Part shown: in pieces, positions 17,526-23,545 of the stretch
How positions within the stretch are numbered: position 1 is the first letter of the stretch
Layout of the letters: every line of letters begins with the position of its first letter
Assembly (NCBI GenBank): GCA_035279525.1
Contig: DATEHQ010000124.1
Coordinates: 1-23,545, forward strand
DNA length: 23,545 nucleotides
Reading direction: 5' to 3'
Source of the DNA: DATEHQ01 sp035279525
Lineage (GTDB): Bacteria; Chloroflexota; Dormibacteria; Dormibacterales; Dormibacteraceae
The notes under the pieces: generated by a model
Database searches by the model: none
Seen by the model: the letters and a program-made list of their open reading frames with translations, nothing else
What the model was told of the DNA's origin: nothing
Made by a program: the position numbers and the translations under genes

Positions 17526-17554
17526 CGCGCAATGCGCGCAGAGTCAACTTGACT
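17526..17554. promoter_or_regulatory. Two adjacent palindromes in a divergent intergenic region
   Basis: CGCGC-AAT-GCGCG (17526-17538) is followed three bases later by AGTCAA-C-TTGACT (17542-17554). The second carries a -35-like TTGACT on each strand, back to back. They lie in the 161-bp gap between the divergent debranching-type and propeller genes. No convincing -10 box sits at the right distance on either strand, so this is at most a candidate regulator-binding region. Confidence 0.35.
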
Positions 17555-17654
17555 TTTCGACCAGGGCATTGCCACAGTAATGCGTCCTTTGAGGTGTCCT
17601 GGACACACCGGGGCCCTCGATTCGTGGTGTTGGTGTTCCGCTGGGGAGAGGAAT

Positions 17655-20600
17655 ATGGGGAAAGGACTCGCCCGCTGGCTCACTGCGTCCGCGCTCGCCG
17701 TCTCGGTCTTCGCAGCCGCCGTCGGCCCGGGTTGGGCGCAAGCGCCACCGGTGCCTGGCAGCGGCGACAACCCCGGGAGGATCCCGGGCGCGACTTCTCT
17801 CGACAATCAGCTCAGCGACGACACCGAGGCGCAGCTGCTGGCGCTGGACAACCAGTTCACCGCCGCGCGCACGGCCGGCGACAACAAGCTCAGCATCGAG
17901 CAGGCGGGCGCGCTGCGTTCCACTGCGGCCAACCAGGCCAAGCTCCTGAAGCACACGCCGGCGCCCGGTCCGACGACCTTCAGCAGCGCGTGGAACGCGA
18001 TCGGCCCGAACCCATTCGAACAGCTCCAGCGCAGCGACGGCAACCCGGCGGCGGTGGCCGGTCGTATCGGCGCCCTTGTGATCAGCAAGGACGGCACATT
18101 CATCCTCGGCGCCGCCCAGGGGGGAATCTGGACCCTGAGCCCGACCGATGTCTGGGACAACGGTCCGACTGGCATGACCTGGGTCAACAGGACCGACAAC
18201 CTCCCTTCCCTGGCAACAGGCGCGCTGGCGGTCGCTCCTTCGAACGACCTCGTCGTCTACGACGGCACCGGCGAAGGCGCGCTCTCGGGCGACAGCTACT
18301 ACGGAAACGGGATTCTGAAGTCGACCGACGGCGGCATGACCTGGTCACACGTCTCGGGCGATTTCTTCGTCGGCGTGTCGATCTCGCGGCTCGCGGTCGA
18401 CCCCAACAACGCCAACCACCTCTACGCCTCGGTCCTGCGCGGGCGTGGGGGCACACGACGTGTCTCGCCTCCTGTCCACTCGACCTTCGGGTTGTGGGAA
18501 TCGAAGGACGGCGGCGTGAGCTGGACGCTGCTCAAGCCGGCGCCTGCGATCTCGCTGGGTGCTACCGACATCCGGATCGACCCGCAGAACACGAGCACCC
18601 TTTACGCGTCGTTCTGGGGCGACGCGATCTACAAGAGCACCGACGGCGGCGCTACGTGGCTGCCGATCATGAACGGCCTGCCGGCGAACGCCAATTTCAC
18701 CGTCGGCCCGAGCCGCTTCTCGATCGGCATCTCTCACCCGTCGGGCGCGCCGCACGCGACGCTGTACACGGGCTTCGACTGGACTGACACCGCCGGCACC
18801 TATCACAACTCGCGCATCTTCAAGTCCACCGACGACGGCGCGAGCTGGACCGAGATGCCCACCGGCGCCGGCCCGCTCGACACGATCTTCGACTACTGCG
18901 GCACCCAGTGCTTCTACGACAACGTCGTCGAGACCGACCCGATCAACCCGAACATCGTCTTCGTCGCCGGCTCGTTCGGCTACAACATGCCCATCCCGTC
19001 GGGGGGCGTCTTCCGCTCCGACGACGGCGGCACCACGTGGAAGAACCTGGGCTGGGACCTCCACCCCGACTTCCACGCCCTGGCCTTCGACCCCAACAAC
19101 CCGGCGCACGTCCTGATCGGCAACGACGGCGGAATCTGGGCCAGCCCGGACCGCGGCGGCCGCAACGGCACGTCGGACGCCCAGAACGATCCGGCCTCGC
19201 TGCAGTCCGCCGACTTCCAGAACTTCGACCTGAACTCGAACATCGACCCGAACACCGGCGCGGAAACGCCCGACGGGCTGCAGATCACGCAGTTCGACTC
19301 GATCGCCACCAACCCGGCCAGGCCGCCTCGGATCTGGGGTGGCTCGCAGGACAACGGCACCGAGCGCAAGGCGACCGCGACGACCCAGTGGTTCGACCTC
19401 GCCTCCGGCGACGGCGGCCAGGTCCTCGTCGACCCGACCGACTCGACACACGTCTACGGCACGTACTTCGGGATCTCGCCGTGGCGAATCACCGACGGCG
19501 GCAGCTTCTTCTTGAGCAACCAGTTCATCAGGAACGGCATCGACCGCAACGACCGCTCGGAGTTCTACACGCCGTTCGTGCTCAACCACAACAACGTCAA
19601 CCAGCTGTTCCTCGGCACCTACCGCCTGTACCGCACCGACAACGCCAAGGCGGACTCCGCGGGCGCGGTGCAGTGGCACATCATCAGCCCCGACCTCACG
19701 ACGGGCTGCACCGGCCCGTCGCCGAACGGCGCCAGAAACTGCACGATCTCGGCGATCGGGGTCGGTGGCGGGACGGCCGTCTACACCGGTTCCCTCGACG
19801 GCCTCGTCTACTTCAGCCCCAACGCCCAGGTCAGCCTCAACCCGACCTGGACGCGCGTCAACACACATGGCAACTCCAACAACCGGCACTCGCTCCCGAA
19901 CCGGCCGGTGGCCTGGATCGCGGTCGACCGCAGCGACTACCGCACCGCTTACGTCGCGTTCAACGGCTACAACGCGGCCACGCCGCGCCAGCAGGGCCAC
20001 GTGTTCAAGACCACTGACGCGGGTGAGCACTGGACAAACATCAGCGGCAACCTGCCCGACAACCCTGTCAACTCGATCACGCTCGACCCGTCCTACCCGA
20101 ACACGCTGTACGCCGCGACGGACGTCGGACCGTTCGTCACCTACAACGGCGGGGCGACGTGGTCGCAGCTCGGCACCGGATTCCCCGTCGTCGCCATCGA
20201 CCAGATCGACATGAACCCGGGCCAGACGCCGCGCCTGATCGCGGCCGGCACGCACGGGCGCGGCGCGTGGACGCTGGCGGACTCGTCGGCGCCCGTTCCG
20301 GCGCTCGTCCTCTCCAAGGCGGACGCGGGAGTTCCCGTGGGCCCTGGCAGCAACCTCAACTACACGCTCACCGTCCACAACATCGGCAACGCCGCCGCCA
20401 CGGGGGTGACTGTCACTGACCCGATCCCGGACGACACGAGCTTCGTGTCGGCCGACAGCGGCGGTTCCCTCGCTAAAGGAGTGGCCACCTGGACTGGGCT
20501 GTCAGTCCCCGCCGGTGGAAGTGTCTCTCTCCATCTCACGGTCCAGATCAAGGCCTTCCTCGGAAACATCAAGTCCATCGTCGACGACGGCTACCGCGTG

Positions 20601-21626
20601 ACCTCGGCGCAGGGCGTGGCGGCCAACGGCTCGCCCGTCGTCACCCCGATCGCGCCTCCGTTCGCCGTCACGATCGCTCCATCGACCCAGACCGACGGCG
20701 CGCATGACGGAAAGAGCGTGAACTACATGGAGACCGTGACCAACCAGGGCTTCAAGGCCGACAGCTACAAGATGTCGTCCAGCGGCGGCACGTTCACCGT
20801 CACCTTCCTCGACCCGACCTGCACCACCCCGTTGACGACCACACCCAGCCTGGTCGCGGGTGCGTCGACCAACGTCTGCGTGAACGTGGCCGTGCCGGCC
20901 AACGCGGCCAACGGCGCGACCAACACCGCAACGGTCACTGCCACCTCTGTGGGCAGCCCGACCGTGAGCGCATCGGCGACCATCAACACCATCGCCGTCG
21001 CAGTCGACACGCTGCTCGTCGACGAGGACGGCAACAACCCCGACACCAACTCCTTCTACACAGCCGCGCTCACGAGCGCGGGCGTTCCGTTCAGCCTGTG
21101 GGACCTCAACGCCAACCCGACCATCCCGCTCCACTACATGGAGTCGTTCAAGCACGTGATCTGGTTCACCGGCAACAGCTTCCCGGCGCCGATCACAAAG
21201 TACGAATCCGAGCTCAAGGCCTACCTCGACAACGGCGGTCACCTGTTCGTCTCCGGGCAGGACCTGCTCGACCAGGCCGCGGGCACCACGTCCTTCGTGC
21301 ACGACTACCTGCACGTGACCTGGGACGGCAGCGAGCGACAGAACGACAAGGCCACCGCGAACGTCCACGAGGTGACCGGGACCATCACGGCAGGCGTCGG
21401 CGCAGTGCCGCTCAACACGTCGGTCCTCGGCAACAGCTTCATGGACGAGATCACCCCCAACGGCACGGCGGCGGCGATCTTCACGGATGACGCCGGGCAG
21501 CCCGATGGGCTCTCGTTCAGCGGCACCTACAAGGTCGTGTTCATCTCGTTTCCAATGGAGGAGTACGGGAGCGCCGCACAGAAGGCGGACCTGATCACCA
21601 GGGTGATCAACTTCTTCAACTCGTAA
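17655..21626 (+). CDS. Large secreted BNR/VPS10-like beta-propeller protein with DUF11-type and C-terminal alpha/beta domains
   Basis: A 1323-residue exported protein of unknown activity. The start at ATG 17655 has a GGAGAGG ribosome-binding site and gives a clean signal peptide (MGKGLARWLTASALAVSVFA..., predicted cleavage after AQA at 28-30). Residues about 110-875 form a tandem beta-propeller region with Asp-box-like repeats: KSTDGGMTW (222), ESKDGGVSW (282), KSTDGGATW (327), KSTDDGASW (390), RSDDGGTTW (454), KTTDAGEHW (785) and VTYNGGATW (828). Next come a DUF11-like Ig domain (about 883-970, NYTLTVHNIGNAAATGVTVTD), another Ig-like domain (about 1002-1115) and a C-terminal domain (1117-1323; LLVDEDGNN, VIWFTGNSF, LDNGGHLFVSGQDLL) reminiscent of amidotransferase-like folds attached to extracellular proteins. 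No cell-wall anchor or membrane helix is seen at the C-terminus, so release is likely. The propeller resembles GH74/sialidase-like folds, but I cannot assign catalytic residues. A terminator follows 24 bp after the stop. Confidence 0.88.
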   Translation: MGKGLARWLTASALAVSVFAAAVGPGWAQAPPVPGSGDNPGRIPGATSLDNQLSDDTEAQLLALDNQFTAARTAGDNKLSIEQAGALRSTAANQAKLLKHTPAPGPTTFSSAWNAIGPNPFEQLQRSDGNPAAVAGRIGALVISKDGTFILGAAQGGIWTLSPTDVWDNGPTGMTWVNRTDNLPSLATGALAVAPSNDLVVYDGTGEGALSGDSYYGNGILKSTDGGMTWSHVSGDFFVGVSISRLAVDPNNANHLYASVLRGRGGTRRVSPPVHSTFGLWESKDGGVSWTLLKPAPAISLGATDIRIDPQNTSTLYASFWGDAIYKSTDGGATWLPIMNGLPANANFTVGPSRFSIGISHPSGAPHATLYTGFDWTDTAGTYHNSRIFKSTDDGASWTEMPTGAGPLDTIFDYCGTQCFYDNVVETDPINPNIVFVAGSFGYNMPIPSGGVFRSDDGGTTWKNLGWDLHPDFHALAFDPNNPAHVLIGNDGGIWASPDRGGRNGTSDAQNDPASLQSADFQNFDLNSNIDPNTGAETPDGLQITQFDSIATNPARPPRIWGGSQDNGTERKATATTQWFDLASGDGGQVLVDPTDSTHVYGTYFGISPWRITDGGSFFLSNQFIRNGIDRNDRSEFYTPFVLNHNNVNQLFLGTYRLYRTDNAKADSAGAVQWHIISPDLTTGCTGPSPNGARNCTISAIGVGGGTAVYTGSLDGLVYFSPNAQVSLNPTWTRVNTHGNSNNRHSLPNRPVAWIAVDRSDYRTAYVAFNGYNAATPRQQGHVFKTTDAGEHWTNISGNLPDNPVNSITLDPSYPNTLYAATDVGPFVTYNGGATWSQLGTGFPVVAIDQIDMNPGQTPRLIAAGTHGRGAWTLADSSAPVPALVLSKADAGVPVGPGSNLNYTLTVHNIGNAAATGVTVTDPIPDDTSFVSADSGGSLAKGVATWTGLSVPAGGSVSLHLTVQIKAFLGNIKSIVDDGYRVTSAQGVAANGSPVVTPIAPPFAVTIAPSTQTDGAHDGKSVNYMETVTNQGFKADSYKMSSSGGTFTVTFLDPTCTTPLTTTPSLVAGASTNVCVNVAVPANAANGATNTATVTATSVGSPTVSASATINTIAVAVDTLLVDEDGNNPDTNSFYTAALTSAGVPFSLWDLNANPTIPLHYMESFKHVIWFTGNSFPAPITKYESELKAYLDNGGHLFVSGQDLLDQAAGTTSFVHDYLHVTWDGSERQNDKATANVHEVTGTITAGVGAVPLNTSVLGNSFMDEITPNGTAAAIFTDDAGQPDGLSFSGTYKVVFISFPMEEYGSAAQKADLITRVINFFNS

Positions 21627-21650
21627 CCACTCCGCTCGTACCGCAATCGG

Positions 21651-21682
21651 ATCGGGGCCGGCAGCGCGCCGGCCCCGATTTT
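21651..21682 (+). terminator. Intrinsic transcription terminator of the secreted propeller gene
   Basis: A perfect 12-bp stem, ATCGGGGCCGGC (21651-21662) pairing with GCCGGCCCCGAT (21668-21679), with a 5-base loop AGCGC and a short T run (21679-21682). It is 24 bp after the propeller stop codon and just before the small lipoprotein gene. Confidence 0.85.
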
Positions 21683-21700
21683 CGTCATGGCGCGCGTATC

Positions 21701-22126
21701 GTGGGGCGCGTGAACCGCGCTCGCGGCTCGGTGGCCGCGATGTGCAGCCTGGTCATGCTCCTCATCGCCGCTTGCGGAGTCGCTCCGCGATCGTCCTCCC
21801 CCTCAGCCGCCCCGCCAGCCTCCGATGCGAGCGCCATCAACGTGGACGGGCAGCTCGATCGCGGAACAGCCCCGACCTGCCCGGCGGGTGAGCCCTGCGA
21901 CCCGCCGATCACCGCCTACATGCTCGTTTTCACCCGACCCGGCCACGCGGACGTGGCGGTCCGGGTGGGCCCTGACGGCTCCTTTGCCACCCACCTCGAT
22001 CCAGGCGAATACTCGATCGCCGCGCAGCCTCCGCCGTTCAACTCCAGGCTCGAGCCCTCGAGCGTGCGCGTGCCGGGGACCGGAGCCGTGGACCTCAGGC
22101 TACAGATCGTAAGCTCAGGTTCGTAG
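21701..22126 (+). CDS. Small lipoprotein with a carboxypeptidase-regulatory-like beta domain
   Basis: A 141-residue predicted lipoprotein. It has an N-terminal hydrophobic stretch (about 11-24), a lipobox IAAC with Cys at residue 25, then a Ser/Ala/Pro-rich linker (27-45). The remaining part contains VGPDGSFATHLDPGEYSIAAQ, the strand-turn pattern seen in CnaB/carboxypeptidase-regulatory-like beta sandwiches. Two further Cys (in TCPAGEPCDPP) could form a disulfide. The start is GTG 21701 or GTG 21710; neither has a good ribosome-binding site. It lies after the terminator, so it has its own promoter or is leaderless. No function can be assigned; a surface structural or binding role is plausible. 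Confidence 0.75.
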   Translation: MGRVNRARGSVAAMCSLVMLLIAACGVAPRSSSPSAAPPASDASAINVDGQLDRGTAPTCPAGEPCDPPITAYMLVFTRPGHADVAVRVGPDGSFATHLDPGEYSIAAQPPPFNSRLEPSSVRVPGTGAVDLRLQIVSSGS

Positions 22127-22171
22127 GGCCTCGGCGGCGGGTACTGGCCCGCCGGGGGCGGTTGAGTAGGT

Positions 22172-22855
22172 GTGAGCATCGCCGGAGCCCCGGTACGCCC
22201 AATCGACGGCACGCACCCAGAGGACGGACCGGTCCGGGTGATGATCGTCGAGGACCACCGCGTGGTGGCGGAAGGCCTGGCCGCGCTGATCGACAGCCAG
22301 GACGACCTCAAGGTCGTCGGCAACGTGGGAACGGTGGGCGAGTGCGCGGAGCGAGCGTCGGAGCTGCATCCGGACGTAGTGCTGCTCGACTTTCGCCTCC
22401 CCGACGGAACCGGCGCGGATGCGGCGGCGATGATCCGCGAGGTCGAGCCCGCAGTGAAGATGATCTTTCTCACGCGCGAGGACAGCGACGCGGCCCGATT
22501 CGCCGCGGTGCAGTCCGGCGCGAGCGCATTCATTCACAAATCCAAGGCGGCCGCAGAGGTCGTGGAGGCGATTCGCGATGTCGCGCGCGGCAAGATGCTC
22601 ATCACGCCGCGCACGATCTCGACCCTGCTCGCCAAGCGCCGGGCCATCGAGACGCAGCTCGAGAGGCTCACCCCGAGGGAGAAAGAGGTGCTGCGTTTGA
22701 TCGCCGAAGGACTCTCCAGCCGCAACATCGCGGCCGAGCTCGGGATCAGCTACACGACGGTGCGGACGCACATCCGCAGCCTCGGCAGCAAGCTCGGGGT
22801 GCACTCGAAGCTCGAGGCCATCGTCAAGGCCCGTGAGCTGGGCCTGATCAACTAA
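22172..22855 (+). CDS. NarL/FixJ-type response regulator
   Basis: Two-component DNA-binding regulator of 227 residues. The receiver domain (about 21-140) has the acidic pocket E27-D28, phospho-acceptor D73 in VVLLDFRLPDG, T101 and the conserved K123. The LuxR-type helix-turn-helix (about 165-225) reads LTPREKEVLRLIAEGLS and continues with NIAAELGISYTTVRTHI. The start is GTG 22172, preceded by GAGTAGG; the roughly 20-residue leader before the first strand (VRVMIVEDH) is longer than usual, and ATG at residue 24 is too far in. No histidine kinase gene is in the window, so its partner lies elsewhere. A GC-rich hairpin (22135-22154) lies just upstream. Its stop overlaps the convergent HIT gene by 8 bp. 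Confidence 0.95.
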   Translation: MSIAGAPVRPIDGTHPEDGPVRVMIVEDHRVVAEGLAALIDSQDDLKVVGNVGTVGECAERASELHPDVVLLDFRLPDGTGADAAAMIREVEPAVKMIFLTREDSDAARFAAVQSGASAFIHKSKAAAEVVEAIRDVARGKMLITPRTISTLLAKRRAIETQLERLTPREKEVLRLIAEGLSSRNIAAELGISYTTVRTHIRSLGSKLGVHSKLEAIVKARELGLIN

Positions 22856-23327
22856 CGGACCCGCTCCAGCCCAGGGCCTGACGCAGGAGCGCGACGTCGG
22901 TTCGAAAGCCCGCCTTCTCAAATGGCGGCGGATCGTCTGGCGGAAATGGGAAGGGATGGGTCGGCTTGGGGTCGATGGCGTAGCGCGGGATCACGTGCGT
23001 GTGAAGGTGCGGGACCGAGTTGCCGAGGATGTTGAAGTTCATCTTCACGGGCTTCAGCTCTTGTTCGATCGCGCGCGCGACACGTAGGACCTCCAGCCAG
23101 TAGCCGGCTGCCTCGTCCGGGGTCAGCTGCGTCGGCTCGGCGACGTGATGGCCGCGCCAGATCACGAGGCTGTAGCCGCGCTGTATCGCGCTGCGCTGAA
23201 GGTAGGCATCACTTCGCTTTCCGGCAAAGATCCGCACACCGAAGGGCGTCTCGTCAGGTCGTCCGCCCCCGCACATCGGGCAGCCGCGGCCCTCGCGCAT
23301 CAGATAGAAGTCGGGCGGCCAGTCCAC
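22848..23327 (-). CDS. HIT-family nucleotide hydrolase/transferase
   Basis: A 159-residue histidine-triad protein of the kind that hydrolyses or transfers nucleoside monophosphates from dinucleoside polyphosphates or adenylated substrates. The active-site triad is in PHLHTHV (H107, H109, H111), with the usual upstream N in FNILGNSVPH. An N-terminal CPMC (C16, C19) is a likely zinc-binding half-site found in many HIT proteins. The C-terminus is rich in Pro (HPFPFPPDDPPPF). I used GTG 23327; ATG 23300 (residue 10) is an alternative and also keeps the CPMC. No clear ribosome-binding site supports either. The physiological substrate is unknown. Confidence 0.92.
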   Translation of the reverse strand: MDWPPDFYLMREGRGCPMCGGGRPDETPFGVRIFAGKRSDAYLQRSAIQRGYSLVIWRGHHVAEPTQLTPDEAAGYWLEVLRVARAIEQELKPVKMNFNILGNSVPHLHTHVIPRYAIDPKPTHPFPFPPDDPPPFEKAGFRTDVALLRQALGWSGSVS

Positions 23328-23351
23328 GGCCAGAAGCTAGCATGCGCATTC

Positions 23352-23545
23352 ATGCCCGAGACGCCGGAGGAGCTGTATGCGCGGACCGCCGGTGCGCTGC
23401 GCATGCCACCCGTGGAGACGTGGGACACATTTCCGTTCGACGGTGAGATGCACCCGCGGGCGCTGCGGCCGCCGGTGGACGCGGAACCGACCCGAGACGG
23501 ACACGGCGGGGTCGACTGTCGCGCGTGCGCGGCACCGGACGAAGA
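23352..23545 (+). CDS. N-terminus of a possible HIT-superfamily protein, cut by the right window edge
   Basis: An open frame starts at ATG 23352 and runs off the window without a stop (64 complete codons). The protein begins MPETPEELYARTAGALRMPP, then has ETWDTFPFDGE, LRPPVDAEPTRDGHGGVDC and a C-x-x-C (CRAC). This layout (W-x-x-FPF, a PP-EPxRxGxxG block, then C-x-x-C) is, from memory, like the start of HIT-like proteins of high-GC bacteria, whose catalytic part would lie beyond the window. It is divergent from the HIT gene with only 24 bp between starts. Identity is tentative; that it is coding is supported by the open, consistent frame. Confidence 0.6.
   Translation, partial: MPETPEELYARTAGALRMPPVETWDTFPFDGEMHPRALRPPVDAEPTRDGHGGVDCRACAAPDE

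Noticed and set aside
17580..17654. Start of the propeller gene at 17580
   Set aside because: It would place 25 non-hydrophobic residues before the signal peptide. ATG 17655 has a clear ribosome-binding site.
18345..20378. Minus-strand frame of 677 codons opposite the propeller gene
   Set aside because: Its product is a Val/Arg/Asp/Gly-rich low-complexity sequence without domains; the plus strand has a signal peptide, repeats and a terminator.
22135..22154. GC-rich hairpin (CGGCGGG, loop TACTGG, CCCGCCG) as a terminator after the small lipoprotein gene
   Set aside because: The stem is real but is followed by a G-rich run and not by T residues, so termination is not supported; it may only be a leader hairpin.

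Overview
The window is very GC-rich bacterial DNA, densely packed with genes. It has lipoprotein-type signal peptides, a full monomeric-sugar ABC importer, GTG starts and few clear Shine-Dalgarno sequences. Together these suggest a high-GC soil-type lineage such as Chloroflexota, Candidatus Dormibacterota or Actinomycetota. This is a guess from gene style only: there is no rRNA or other marker here. I see no tRNA, CRISPR array or insertion sequence.

Layout. (1) 1-4248, minus strand: a carbohydrate ABC importer operon in the order binding lipoprotein, two permeases, ATPase (cut by the left edge). (2) 4356-5402, minus: a LacI-family repressor. A strong promoter and a perfect 25-bp inverted-repeat operator lie between it and the divergent GH1 beta-glycosidase (5565-6788, plus). 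(3) 6818-6985: a 42-bp tandem repeat of four units between the converging GH1 and GH2 genes. (4) 6999-8597, minus: a compact GH2 glycosidase whose start codon lies only 12 bp from that of the next gene. (5) 8610-12038, plus: an 1142-residue protein joining about four GAF-type sensory modules to a C-terminal Gfo/Idh/MocA-like dehydrogenase. It is followed 27 bp later by a glycogen-debranching-type enzyme. (6) 14048-17493, minus: a family-4 glycosyltransferase and a second, longer debranching-type enzyme. (7) 17655-21626, plus: a 1323-residue secreted beta-propeller protein with Ig-like domains, closed by a clear intrinsic terminator. (8) 21701-23545: a small lipoprotein, a NarL/FixJ-type response regulator, a HIT-family protein, and the beginning of a divergent gene that may also belong to the HIT superfamily.

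How it may fit together. The left half looks like an oligosaccharide uptake and hydrolysis locus: the importer brings in a glucoside or galactoside, GH1 and GH2 cut it in the cytosol, and LacI controls the genes. The middle adds alpha-glucan handling (two debranching-type enzymes and a GT4). The GAF/dehydrogenase fusion sits in a probable operon with one of the debranching enzymes. It is the most unusual item in the window and could couple ligand or redox sensing directly to a sugar oxidoreductase; that function is inference.
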